Positions 35,262-45,503 of a stretch of DNA of 64,000 nucleotides are shown one piece after another. The DNA comes from Sphingomonas sp. LC-1 (GTDB taxonomy: Bacteria > Pseudomonadota > Alphaproteobacteria > Sphingomonadales > Sphingomonadaceae): NCBI RefSeq assembly GCF_025371035.1, contig NZ_JANZXB010000002.1, positions 1 to 64,000 of the forward strand. The letters are read 5' to 3'. The position numbers and the translations under genes were made by a program. Numbering within the stretch: the stretch's first letter is position 1; each line of letters starts with the position of its first letter. A model generated the notes under the pieces. The model had not been told where the DNA came from. It searched no databases and was given only the letters and a program-made list of their open reading frames with translations.

Positions 35262-35474
35262 AGAATCATCTCGTTCATTCTGCACGTTAGGGAGATTCCT
35301 CGGCGGCGTTCGCCGGTGGCGCCCGCTAACCTCAACACTGCTTTCTCGCACCTGAATAAGAATTCACCTCTGTAGTGCGATTGTGTCCACCTTAGGGCTG
35401 AAACTGACATATTTACGCGACAAGCCGCACGTAACCCCGGTACCCGATCCTTTCCTCATCCGTTACCGGAACTC

Positions 35475-36623
35475 ATGCCAGCCGATCACATCCTCACTTA
35501 TGCGTTGGCGATGCGTGGCGGCGTGGAAGCCGCCCTGGCCCGAATGCTTCAAGGCTGGCTCGACCATGGACGGCGGGTGACGCTGGTCCTGGGCGAGGAA
35601 AGCGGCCAGTTCCAGCGCGGCGTACCATCCGGCGTGGAGATAGTGACGCTGGGGCACCAGCGCTATACCGGGCTATGCACCACCCTGCCCGCAATGATCG
35701 AGCGGGTGCGGCCGGACATCATCTTCTGCCCCGGCAACCACTATACGAGCATGGCGGCCTGGGCCCGGCTGCGGCTGGCGGGGTCGTGCCCGCCCATCGT
35801 CGGAAAGATGTCCAACGCGGTCGATCGGGGGGACCATCACCCCCTGTTCGCCTGGGGCCAGCGGCAATGGCTGGCCCGGCACCGGCTGTTCCTCGATTCG
35901 CTGGTCGCGATGACCCCGGCGACCGCGCGCGCCGCGCGCGAGGCGACCGGCCTGTCGGTCGCGGTCATTCCCAATCCCCCTTCCGCCCTGCCCGTTAGCG
36001 AGACCGGCGCGATCCTGCCGCCCGGGCGACGGATATTGGGCGTCGGGCGGCTGGAGCCGCAAAAGCGCTGGGACCGGTTGATCACCGCGCTGACCCATTT
36101 GCCCGAGGATGTCGGGCTGACCATCCTGGGCGAGGGCAGCCTTCGCCCCGCCCTGACCGCGCAGATCGCGGTGCTGGGGCTGGAGCATCGCGTGTCGCTG
36201 CCCGGTCATGTCGCCAATCCGGCCGCCGCCATGGCCGCCGCGCCGGTGCTCGCGCTCCCGTCCGACTATGAGGGCGTGCCAGGCGTGCTGCGCGAGGCGC
36301 TGTCGGTGGGCACGCCGGTGGTGACCACCGATTCGAGCCCCGCCGTGCATGAGATCGTCTCCGACCCTTCGCTCGGCACCATCGTCCCGCGTGAGGATCT
36401 GCAGGCGCTGGTCGCCGGGTTGCGCCACTGGTTGAGCCCGGTGGTGCCGCGGCCCGATCCGGTGCCGCAGCCGGGGCAGGATTCGGCGGAACGCTATCTG
36501 GCGCTGTTCGATTCGATCGTCACCGCGCGCCAGCGGCGCGACGATGCCGCATCAGGCGATGTCGGCCTCGGCTCGCGCGCTGTCGCCGTCGCGCGCCGCC
36601 TCGCGCTCCGACCGGCGCTGTAG
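35475..36623 (+). CDS. Family 4 glycosyltransferase
   Basis: A 382-residue GT-B enzyme divergent from the flippase-like gene. The N-terminus is MPADHILTYALAMRGGVEAA; the donor domain has RRILGVGRLEPQKRWDRLIT and the motif SDYEGVPGVLREALSVGTPV with the two glutamates. It probably adds a hexose to a cell-surface or lipid acceptor in the same pathway as its neighbours. The last 24 codons overlap the 3' end of the convergent AI-2E gene by 72 bp, and that C-terminal tail (DDAASGDVGLGSRAVAVARR) shows no typical family sequence. Confidence 0.87.
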   Translation: MPADHILTYALAMRGGVEAALARMLQGWLDHGRRVTLVLGEESGQFQRGVPSGVEIVTLGHQRYTGLCTTLPAMIERVRPDIIFCPGNHYTSMAAWARLRLAGSCPPIVGKMSNAVDRGDHHPLFAWGQRQWLARHRLFLDSLVAMTPATARAAREATGLSVAVIPNPPSALPVSETGAILPPGRRILGVGRLEPQKRWDRLITALTHLPEDVGLTILGEGSLRPALTAQIAVLGLEHRVSLPGHVANPAAAMAAAPVLALPSDYEGVPGVLREALSVGTPVVTTDSSPAVHEIVSDPSLGTIVPREDLQALVAGLRHWLSPVVPRPDPVPQPGQDSAERYLALFDSIVTARQRRDDAASGDVGLGSRAVAVARRLALRPAL

Positions 36624-37637
36624 CGCGGACTTGATCATCGCGGTCATCGGGTCGGCCAGCGCCAACCCCAGTATGCCGAACAGCGCGCTCGCCATGATCT
36701 GGGTCGACAGGGTCAGCGCGGGCGGCAGGTCGACGGTGCGCTTGGCGACCATCGGCACCACGACATATCCGTCGAAGGTCTGCACGACCAGATAGGTGCC
36801 GATCGCCCAGAAGCCCGCATCGGTTCCCGCCGAAAAGCCAACCGCGACCATCAGGACGCCGGTGATGATCGCCCCGATATTGGGAATGAAGGCCAGGATC
36901 CCCGCGATGATGCCCAGCAGCAGCGCCATCGGCACCCCGCCGATCATCAGCGCGATACCGGTCAGCACCCCCTCGAACGCCATGCCCAGCAACCGTCCGG
37001 CGAGCAGCTTGCGCAGCGTATCCATGACGCGGCCCTGCGTGATCGGGAACTCGGCGCGGGCGGAACGCGGCACGATCCATTGCAATCCCCGCGCATAGCC
37101 CGCCGGGTCCATCGCCAGGAACAGGCCGATGACCAGGATCATGAACAGCGATGTTACCGCCCCGACGGCGGTCCCGACCCAGGAGGTCAGCTTCCCGATC
37201 GAGCCCATGGATTGCTTCAGCAACCCGTTGATGTCGGAGGTCTGGGGCATCAGCCCCTGTTCCGCCAGCCAGCCGGTCAGCCGTCCCGCCTGAGTCTCCA
37301 GCGTCGAGCGAAGCTGGGTCACCTGCTGCGCCACCTCGACGCCAGTCAGATAGAAGGTGCCAAGCAGGAACGCCGCCACCGCCAGCACGACGATCAGCAG
37401 CCGCCAGCCGCGCCCGATCGGCAGGACCCGGCCCAGCAACCGCACACCGCCGTCGAGCAGGGTCGCGAAGACCAGCCCGGCGAAGATCACCAGCAGCGGC
37501 TGGACCAGCAGCACCGCCACCGCCATCGCCGCGATCAGGCCCAGCCAGATCGCGGCGCGGGTCAACTCCCGCCGGACGAAGCCCTCGCGAAACTCGATGG
37601 GCGCGGGGGCATCGGTCAGCGGGGTGGGATCGCTCAT
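36552..37637 (-). CDS. AI-2E family transporter
   Basis: A 361-residue inner-membrane protein of the TqsA/PerM-like family. It has paired N-terminal helices, an amphipathic middle, and the conserved block LLGIIAGILAFIPNIGAIIT (about residues 245-264). AIGTYLVVQTFDGYVVVPMV and the C-terminal ALFGILGLALADPMTAMIKS also match. Members export autoinducer-2 or act as Na+/H+ antiporters; neither can be chosen here. The start is ATG 37637 ([11 protein letters not shown]), overlapping the lepB stop by four bases. It is the last gene of the pyrE-pdxJ-acpS-lepB chain and overlaps the convergent glycosyltransferase at its 3' end. Confidence 0.9.
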   Translation of the reverse strand: MSDPTPLTDAPAPIEFREGFVRRELTRAAIWLGLIAAMAVAVLLVQPLLVIFAGLVFATLLDGGVRLLGRVLPIGRGWRLLIVVLAVAAFLLGTFYLTGVEVAQQVTQLRSTLETQAGRLTGWLAEQGLMPQTSDINGLLKQSMGSIGKLTSWVGTAVGAVTSLFMILVIGLFLAMDPAGYARGLQWIVPRSARAEFPITQGRVMDTLRKLLAGRLLGMAFEGVLTGIALMIGGVPMALLLGIIAGILAFIPNIGAIITGVLMVAVGFSAGTDAGFWAIGTYLVVQTFDGYVVVPMVAKRTVDLPPALTLSTQIMASALFGILGLALADPMTAMIKSALQRRSEREAARDGDSARAEADIA

Positions 37638-38599
37638 GATCCGGGCTTCACCGTGGTCGGATGAAGCGAACTGCCCGCCCGGCCCGAGCGTAGCGAACCC
37701 CACCAGGTCAGCGGGTTGAGCGTCGCGTCGCCGTCCAGGCTGAAGGTCACGAACTCGGCGCGGCCGCCGATATTCTCATAAGGCACCGGCCCGCCCAGCC
37801 CCAGCTCGGCCAGCGAGAAACGGCTGTCGGCCGAACGATCGCGATTGTCGCCCATCAGGAAGACATGGTCGGCCGGAATGGTGATCGGTCCGTAATTGTC
37901 CCCCGGGCTCCAACCCAGCTCGACCGTGTCGTAGCGGCGATTGTTGGGCAAGGTCTCGGTCACGATCGGCAGGTGGCAGACCCACTGGCCGTCGGGTTGC
38001 CGCACCTTGGCCTCCTCGCCATAGTCGGACGCCTTGCACGGGCTGTTGGTGTCGACCGGAATATCGACATAATGAAGCGGCCCGCGCTGCACCGGCCTGC
38101 CGTTCAGGATCACGACGCCGTCGCGCACCTCCAGCCGGTCGCCGGGCAGGCCGATCACACGCTTGATATAGTCGTTATGCGTGCCCGGCGGGGTCACGAT
38201 CACCACATCGCCGCGCGTCGGCAGCGATCCGAACAACCGGCCATGGATGAAGGGCAGTTGCGCGCTCCAGCTCTGCTCGGGCTCGTGCAGCACGACCGAC
38301 TTGAAGAAGGCGATCGGGTTGGGAATGGTCGGCGAGATATAGGACCAGCCATAGGCGAATTTGCTCACCACCAGCCGGTCGCCGACGCGAAGGCCCGGCA
38401 GCATCGATTCGGAGGGGATGTAGAAGGGCTTGGCGATGAAGCTGTGAAAGCCCAGGACGATCAGCAGCAGCCAGAACAGCCCCTTGACCTCGGACCACCA
38501 GTCGGTGCCCTTTTTGGGCTGCGGCTTGGATTCCAGCGGCCTGGCCGCCGGTTGATCCGCAGGCGAGCCCTGGTTCGTGTCCAACACCGCGTCCTTCAT
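37634..38599 (-). CDS. lepB: Signal peptidase I
   Basis: Cleaves signal peptides from exported proteins at the outer face of the inner membrane. The 321-residue protein has one N-terminal anchor ([20 protein letters not shown]), box B with the nucleophile Ser ([16 protein letters not shown], about residues 62-77), the general-base Lys in [11 protein letters not shown], and box [13 protein letters not shown] Cys pair around [20 protein letters not shown] suggests a periplasmic disulfide. Its ATG overlaps the acpS stop (ATGA). Confidence 0.95.
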   Translation of the reverse strand: MKDAVLDTNQGSPADQPAARPLESKPQPKKGTDWWSEVKGLFWLLLIVLGFHSFIAKPFYIPSESMLPGLRVGDRLVVSKFAYGWSYISPTIPNPIAFFKSVVLHEPEQSWSAQLPFIHGRLFGSLPTRGDVVIVTPPGTHNDYIKRVIGLPGDRLEVRDGVVILNGRPVQRGPLHYVDIPVDTNSPCKASDYGEEAKVRQPDGQWVCHLPIVTETLPNNRRYDTVELGWSPGDNYGPITIPADHVFLMGDNRDRSADSRFSLAELGLGGPVPYENIGGRAEFVTFSLDGDATLNPLTWWGSLRSGRAGSSLHPTTVKPGS

Positions 38600-39006
38600 G
38601 CGGAAACTTCCGGTCTTGCCTCGATCACGACAAAGGCCTGCGCCCAGGGGTGATCGTCGGTCATGGTCAAATGGATATGGGCGACGTGGCCCGCCGGGAT
38701 CATCGCGTCAAGTCGTTCGCGCGCTCCGCCCGTCAGCTCCAGCGTGGGCGCGCCACCGGCTTTATTGACGACCCCGATGTCGCGCATGAACACCCCTTGC
38801 GCAAAGCCGGTGCCGACCGCCTTGGAAAAAGCCTCCTTGGCGGCGAAGCGCTTGGCATAGGTGCCCGCACGGGTGAAGGGGCGTTTGGCCGCCTTGGCCT
38901 GCTCCACCTCGGTAAAGCAGCGCGCCTCGAACCGAGCACCGTGCCGGTCCAGCGCGGCCTGAATCCGCTCTATGTTACAGAGGTCCGAGCCGAGGCCGAT
39001 GATCAT
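38596..39006 (-). CDS. acpS: Holo-[acyl-carrier-protein] synthase
   Basis: Transfers 4'-phosphopantetheine from CoA to acyl carrier protein. At 136 residues it has the expected [16 protein letters not shown] with the Mg-binding Asp, FTEVEQAKA and [15 protein letters not shown] with the catalytic Glu. The start ATG at 39006 follows a strong GGGGAGG, which is itself part of a family C repeat. The pdxJ frame runs eight or so codons into this gene in another frame. The ATG is overlapped in the same manner as the other joints of the operon if pdxJ is read one base shifted. Confidence 0.94.
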   Translation of the reverse strand: MIIGLGSDLCNIERIQAALDRHGARFEARCFTEVEQAKAAKRPFTRAGTYAKRFAAKEAFSKAVGTGFAQGVFMRDIGVVNKAGGAPTLELTGGARERLDAMIPAGHVAHIHLTMTDDHPWAQAFVVIEARPEVSA

Positions 39007-39868
39007 AAAATCCTCCCCGGCACGGGGAGGGGGACCGTCGCGCAGCGATGGTGGAGGGGGTTCTCCACGACGCAAGTCCTATGGGGCGCGGGGGCCGCCC
39101 CCCCCCCCCGCGCCGGCCCCCCGCCGGCCCCGCGGGCGCGCTACGCGCCATGTCCATCGCGGCGCGCATCTTGCGCACGACCTCGGGAAGGCCGACGAAC
39201 ACCGCATCGGCGATCAGGAAATGGCCGATGTTCAACTCGCGCACTTGTGGGATCGCGGCGATCGGCGCGACATTGTCATAGGTCAGGCCGTGACCGGCAT
39301 GGACCTCGATCCCGTTCTTGGCCGCCAGCGCGGCCGCGTCCGACAGGCGACGCAGCTCGGCGGTGCGTCCCTCGCCGTCCAGTTCGGCATAGCGGCCGGT
39401 GTGGAGTTCGACCACGGGAACGCCCAGGTGCAGCGCCGCCTCGATCTGGCGGGGATCGGGTTCGATGAACAGAGAGACTCGGATGCCCGCCTCGCCCAGC
39501 TTCGCCACCATGGGGGCCAGCCATTCGCGCTGCCCGGCGGCATCCAGCCCGCCCTCGGTCGTGCGCTCCTCGCGCTTTTCGGGGACGATGCAGGCGGCGT
39601 GCGGGCGATGCTTCAGCGCGATGGCCAGCATCTCCTCGGTCGCCGCCATCTCCAGATTGAGCGGCACGGTCAGCTCGGCGGACAGGCGCGCGATGTCGTC
39701 GTCGGTGATGTGCCGCCGATCCTCGCGCAGATGCGCGGTGATGCCGTCGGCGCCTGCCTCGGCCGCGATCAAGGCCGCCTTGACCGGATCCGGATAACCC
39801 GCCCCGCGCGCGTTCCGCACGGTCGCGACATGGTCGATATTGACCCCCAACCGCAGGTGATCGGTCAT
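38975..39868 (-). CDS. pdxJ: Pyridoxine 5'-phosphate synthase, extended C-terminus
   Basis: PdxJ condenses 1-deoxyxylulose 5-phosphate with 3-amino-2-oxopropyl phosphate to form PNP. Residues 1-240 are normal: [73 protein letters not shown]. The family ends near MRAAMDMAR. Here the frame continues for about 55 Gly/Arg/Pro residues encoded by a 12-base G-run (minus strand) and a family C repeat, overlapping acpS by 32 bp. Changing the run by one base stops the frame at 39079 or at the acpS ATG. The extension is therefore probably a homopolymer effect or assembly error. Its ATG overlaps the pyrE stop. Confidence 0.88.
   Translation of the reverse strand: MTDHLRLGVNIDHVATVRNARGAGYPDPVKAALIAAEAGADGITAHLREDRRHITDDDIARLSAELTVPLNLEMAATEEMLAIALKHRPHAACIVPEKREERTTEGGLDAAGQREWLAPMVAKLGEAGIRVSLFIEPDPRQIEAALHLGVPVVELHTGRYAELDGEGRTAELRRLSDAAALAAKNGIEVHAGHGLTYDNVAPIAAIPQVRELNIGHFLIADAVFVGLPEVVRKMRAAMDMARSAPAGPAGGRRGGGGRPPRPIGLASWRTPSTIAARRSPSPCRGGFYDHRPRLGPL
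39008..39060. repeat. Partial family C repeat before acpS
   Basis: AATCCTCCCCGGCACGGGGA followed by GGGGGACC and GATGGTGGAGGGGG matches the outer parts of the elements at 26524-26643 and 48148-48267. It supplies the GGGGAGG ribosome-binding site of acpS and the last coding part of extended pdxJ. Confidence 0.7.
39098..39109. repeat. Run of 12 C inside the pdxJ 3' end
   Basis: Twelve consecutive Cs on the plus strand (Gs in the pdxJ sense), embedded in an almost pure G/C stretch 39084-39136. The length of the run sets the reading frame of the pdxJ C-terminus. Confidence 0.9.
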
Positions 39869-40449
39869 GCCGCCGCTCGGCTCCCCGGCTTGATGGCGGG
39901 GATCGCGGCCAGTTCGGGCGGCAGGGCGTCGGGGCTGTAGCTGGGCACGTCGAGCCGGATCAGCGGAAAGAAGGGTACGCCCAGATCGGCCGTCCCGTTG
40001 GACCGATCGACCAGTGAGGCCGCGGCGATCGTCTCGCCCCCTTCGCGCGCGATGGCCGCGATCGCCTCCCGGCTGGACAGCCCGGTGGTGACCACATCCT
40101 CCATCATCAGCACCTTTTGACCTGCATCAAGCCGGAAGCCGCGGCGCAGGTGGAAGGTTCCATCGGGCCGCTCCAGGAACATACCCGACACGCCGAGTGC
40201 GCGCGCCATTTCATAGCCGACGATCACGCCGCCCATCGCCGGGGCGACGACCGCGCTGATCTGCGCCTTGATCTCGGCCGGGATCTTCGCTGCCACCGCC
40301 TCGCACAGCCGGGCCGCGCGGGCCGGGTCCATCAGGACGCGCGCGCATTGCAGGTAACGCGGGCTGCGAAGCCCCGAGGAGAGGATGAAATGCCCTTCGA
40401 GCAACGCCTCTGCGGCGCGGAACTCGGCGAGGACGTCTTCATCGGTCAT
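39865..40449 (-). CDS. pyrE: Orotate phosphoribosyltransferase
   Basis: Forms orotidine 5'-monophosphate from orotate and PRPP in pyrimidine synthesis. The 194-residue protein has [20 protein letters not shown], the flexible-loop region and the PRPP-binding motif [20 protein letters not shown] (about residues 113-132). The start is ATG 40449 ([17 protein letters not shown]); upstream frame to 40518 is not family sequence. It leads the minus-strand chain into pdxJ, acpS, lepB and the AI-2E permease, divergent from the cox locus. Confidence 0.95.
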   Translation of the reverse strand: MTDEDVLAEFRAAEALLEGHFILSSGLRSPRYLQCARVLMDPARAARLCEAVAAKIPAEIKAQISAVVAPAMGGVIVGYEMARALGVSGMFLERPDGTFHLRRGFRLDAGQKVLMMEDVVTTGLSSREAIAAIAREGGETIAAASLVDRSNGTADLGVPFFPLIRLDVPSYSPDALPPELAAIPAIKPGSRAAA

Positions 40450-40695
40450 GCGGGGCAACTCCTGCGGGTGCGATAGCGGATGACCCGGCCTCATAGGATC
40501 CGCCCTCGCCGCACGCAATCGCGCATACGACAGCTATGGCTTGAGGGGGCGCGGTCCCGTGCTATAGTCCGCCTAACAAAAACGACAGGATGCCCCGTCA
40601 AAGCCCGTCGGACCATCGATGGACAGGCGAGGGAGATGGGAGACGAGAGCGGGATGAGCGAGGTCAAGCGCATGTCCGGACCCCGGAGGATGAGG

Positions 40696-41874
40696 ATGCC
40701 GAAACGGATGAAGGCGCTAGCGATCGCCGCCGGACTGGGATGTGCCGCGCTGGCGGGTGCCGCCTTCGCCACGCCGGCCGCTCCCCCCGCGCCGCAGGCC
40801 GCCCCCCAGACCGCCGCCGAAGGCCAGGGCGTCTCCAACACCGCACCGACCAGCGCCGCCGCCCCCGCCACCGCCGCGCCGACCAGCCCGCTGCTGGCGC
40901 AGGACGGAGCCCCCGCCACGACGATCGATCCCAAGGTCGGTCTGCCGATCGACGGCCGCATCGGGCTTCAGCCGCAGGTGACGAAGAACGGCGAGTTCGC
41001 GCACTGGATGCACAATGGCGTGCTGATGCCGGTCATCACCGCCATCTGCGTGCTCGTCCTGCTGCTGCTCGCCTGGGTCGTGTTCCGCTATCGCCGCGCC
41101 GCCAATCCGGTGGCGTCCAAGACCAGCCACAATACGCTGGTCGAGGTGCTTTGGACGCTGGGCCCTGTCGTCGTCCTGGTCCTGATCGCCATCCCCTCGA
41201 TCGGGCTGCTCCAGGCGCAGTTCAAGCCCGCCACCGCCGGGGCCGTCACGCTGAAGGCGATCGGCAACCAATGGTATTGGACCTATCAATATCCGGATCA
41301 TGGCGGGATCGAGATCACCGCCAACATGCTGAAGGAAAAGGATCAGGTGGCGCCGGGTGAGCGGGCGCGCACCGATGCCGACGGTCCGCGCCTGCTGGCG
41401 GTGGACAATCGCATCGTCCTGCCCGTCGGCGTGCCGATCCGCCTGATCACCACCTCCAACGACGTCATCCACAGCTGGGCGATCCCGGCCTTCTGGATGA
41501 AGCTGGACGCGGTGCCCGGCCGGTTGAACGAGACGAGCTTCACCATCGAGAAGCCGGGCCTGTATTTCGGCCAATGCTCCGAACTGTGCGGCGCGCGCCA
41601 TGCCTTCATGCCGATCGCGGTGCAGGCGGTGCCCCCGGCGCAGTTCGCCGCCTGGGTCGCGGCCAAGGGCGGCAAGATGCCGGGTTCGGCCGCCCCCTCC
41701 TCCTCGGTGATCCCGCAGCCGGGGGCCGAGGGCTCGGCCTCCGAAGCCGCGCAGGCCAATGCCTCCGAGGCGGTGACGGGTCCGGCAGACAACGCCTCCA
41801 CGCCCGCCATATCCCCTTCTTCCGCGCAAGGCGCCACCGGCAATCCGGCGGGCCCCGGCAACGCTGGACAATAA
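40696..41874 (+). CDS. coxB: Cytochrome c oxidase subunit II
   Basis: Carries the dinuclear CuA centre that takes electrons from cytochrome c. It has a signal/anchor sequence, an Ala/Pro-rich linker, two helices (HWMHNGVLMPVITAICVLVL and VLWTLGPVVVLVLIAIPSIG) and the cupredoxin domain. That domain has QWYWTYQYPDHG and the copper ligands in GQCSELCGARHAFMPI (about residues 292-307). About 65 extra Ser/Ala-rich residues follow the domain (GSAAPSSSVIPQPGAEGSAS onward). Start ATG 40696 fits GGAGG six bases upstream; 40654 and 40690 are alternatives. The coxA start follows after three bases. Confidence 0.93.
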   Translation: MPKRMKALAIAAGLGCAALAGAAFATPAAPPAPQAAPQTAAEGQGVSNTAPTSAAAPATAAPTSPLLAQDGAPATTIDPKVGLPIDGRIGLQPQVTKNGEFAHWMHNGVLMPVITAICVLVLLLLAWVVFRYRRAANPVASKTSHNTLVEVLWTLGPVVVLVLIAIPSIGLLQAQFKPATAGAVTLKAIGNQWYWTYQYPDHGGIEITANMLKEKDQVAPGERARTDADGPRLLAVDNRIVLPVGVPIRLITTSNDVIHSWAIPAFWMKLDAVPGRLNETSFTIEKPGLYFGQCSELCGARHAFMPIAVQAVPPAQFAAWVAAKGGKMPGSAAPSSSVIPQPGAEGSASEAAQANASEAVTGPADNASTPAISPSSAQGATGNPAGPGNAGQ

Positions 41875-43551
<1,677 letters not shown>

Positions 43552-43573
43552 CCTCGATCTCACCAGTCCCGAA

Positions 43574-43607
43574 AGGCTCCGGAGCATCGCTCCGGGGCCT
43601 TTTTTGT
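43574..43607 (+). terminator. Intrinsic terminator after coxA
   Basis: GGCTCCGGAGC (43575-43585) pairs with GCTCCGGGGCC (43589-43599), followed by six to seven Ts. It cuts coxBA transcription off from the DUF1800 gene and from the downstream ctaB-coxC group. Confidence 0.9.
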
Positions 43608-43718
43608 TGCAACTCCGTAATAATTCACCGGAGATCAACTTCGCAAATAATGCGACGAGTCGAGGAACCATTTCACGCTTTATTAGCCATGCTCGCCGCA
43701 TTTTGAGCGTGGCCCGCA

Positions 43719-45503
43719 ATGAGCGGGCTTTGCGGGATTCAATTGATGACGGGGTGGGACGAACGGTACGGGTCGCCAGGGATGGCGGCCACCACCGAAG
43801 AGGCGGGCGCGCCTGCGATGCCGAAGGGGACGAACGCCGCCGTGGCACGCGCCAGCAGTGGTGCTTCGCTGCTCCCGCTATTCGCGCTGGCTGCCTGTGG
43901 TGGTGGCGGTGGGGGCGGCGGCACGACGGCGGCGACCCCGGCGGGTGGTTCGAGCGCCCCGGCCGACACCTCCGCCCCGATCGTCGTCGTCACCCAACCG
44001 CCCACCGCGACCGAGGCCAGCCGCTTCCTGGCACAGGCCAGCATGGGCGCGACGCGGGCGGACATCGATGCGGTGCTCTCGCGCGGCTATGACGGCTGGT
44101 TGACCGACCAGTTCGCGCTGCCACGGGCGACCAGCCATTGGGACTGGCTGACCGCGAACGGGTACGACACCGCCAAGAGCAATTCGATCAACGGTTTCGA
44201 CCCGTCAATGTGGCGGCAGATGATCGTCGAGCCCGACCAGCTTCGCCAGCGGATCGGCATGGCGCTGCTCGACATTCTGGTCGTCGGTATCGACACGTCC
44301 AGCGATAACTGGCGCGCCTTTGCGATGGGGGCCTATGTCGACCTTCTGCTCGACAACGCCTTCGGCAATTACCGCACCCTGCTGGGCGCGGTGACGACCA
44401 ATTACGCGATGGGCAATTTCATGACCTATCTGCACAATCGCAAGGCCAATGCCTCGACCGGTGCCCAGCCGGACGAGAATTATGCGCGCGAATTGATGCA
44501 GTTGTTCACCCTGGGCCTCAGTCAGTTGAACATGGACGGCACGCCCAAGCTGAACGGCGGACAGTCGATCGACACCTATGGCCAGGCCGATGTGACGGGA
44601 CTGGCGCGGATCTTCACCGGCCTGGTGCCGGCCAGCAGCGACAATTCGACGCCTGCGCGCCTGCGCCAGCCGCTGGTGATGAACGCGGCGAACAACGAGA
44701 CCGGCGCCTCGACCTTTCTGGGCACGACGGTCAGCGGCGGCGGCATGGCGGCGATCAACGCCGCGCTGGATGCGATCTTCGCGCATCCGAATGTGCCGCC
44801 CTTCATTTCAAAACAGCTGATCCAGCGGTTGGTGACCAGTAATCCGTCGCCCGCCTATGTCACCCGCGTCGCCACCAAGTTCGCCGACAATGGCCAGGGG
44901 GTGCGCGGCGACATGAAGGCGGTGATCCGCGCCATCCTGCTCGACAGCGAGGCGCGCACCCTGCCGACCGCCGCCACCGCGGGCAAGCTGCGCGAACCGG
45001 TGCTGCGCCTGACCGGCTGGGCCAGGGCGTTCAAGGCCAGTTCGCCGTCCAGCGCCTGGGCGATCGGCGACACCAGCAATCCGTCCAACCGGTTGGGCCA
45101 GGCCAAAGGGCACAGCCCCTCGGTCTTCAACTTCTACCGCCCCGGCTATGCACCGCCCGGCACCAGCCTGGCGAGCAGCGGGCTGGTCGCGCCGGAGTTC
45201 CAGATCACCAACGAACAGAGCGTCATCGGCTATGTGAACTTCATGTACGGCCTGATCGCCAACGGCATCGGCGACGTGAAGGCCGATTACGCCGCGATGC
45301 TGACGCTGGCCGCCGACAGCAAGACGCTGGTGGACGAAGTGAATCTGATCCTCGCCGCCGGACAATTGTCCAGCGCTACCCAGGCATCGATCCGCGCGGC
45401 GGTGGACAGCGTGTCCGCCACCGCGACCAACGGCCCGATCAACCGGGTCGGCATCGCGATCCTGCTGACCATGGCCTCCCCCGATTACCTGACCCTGCGG
45501 TGA
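43719..45503 (+). CDS. DUF1800 exported lipoprotein-like protein
   Basis: A 594-residue protein. The N-terminus has a hydrophobic segment ending in a lipobox-like LFALAACGGGGGGGG; an eight-Gly linker and Thr/Ala/Pro-rich stretch follow. The DUF1800 domain begins at TATEASRFLAQASMGATRAD and includes RQRIGMALLDILVVGIDTSS, NYARELMQLFTLGLSQLNMD and GHSPSVFNFYRPGYAPPGTS. DUF1800 proteins are exported, pair with DUF1501 and have no proven function. The ATG at 43719 lies in a hairpin loop, so ATG 43746 or 43782 may be the true start. It overlaps the DUF1501 start. Confidence 0.85.
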   Translation: MSGLCGIQLMTGWDERYGSPGMAATTEEAGAPAMPKGTNAAVARASSGASLLPLFALAACGGGGGGGGTTAATPAGGSSAPADTSAPIVVVTQPPTATEASRFLAQASMGATRADIDAVLSRGYDGWLTDQFALPRATSHWDWLTANGYDTAKSNSINGFDPSMWRQMIVEPDQLRQRIGMALLDILVVGIDTSSDNWRAFAMGAYVDLLLDNAFGNYRTLLGAVTTNYAMGNFMTYLHNRKANASTGAQPDENYARELMQLFTLGLSQLNMDGTPKLNGGQSIDTYGQADVTGLARIFTGLVPASSDNSTPARLRQPLVMNAANNETGASTFLGTTVSGGGMAAINAALDAIFAHPNVPPFISKQLIQRLVTSNPSPAYVTRVATKFADNGQGVRGDMKAVIRAILLDSEARTLPTAATAGKLREPVLRLTGWARAFKASSPSSAWAIGDTSNPSNRLGQAKGHSPSVFNFYRPGYAPPGTSLASSGLVAPEFQITNEQSVIGYVNFMYGLIANGIGDVKADYAAMLTLAADSKTLVDEVNLILAAGQLSSATQASIRAAVDSVSATATNGPINRVGIAILLTMASPDYLTLR

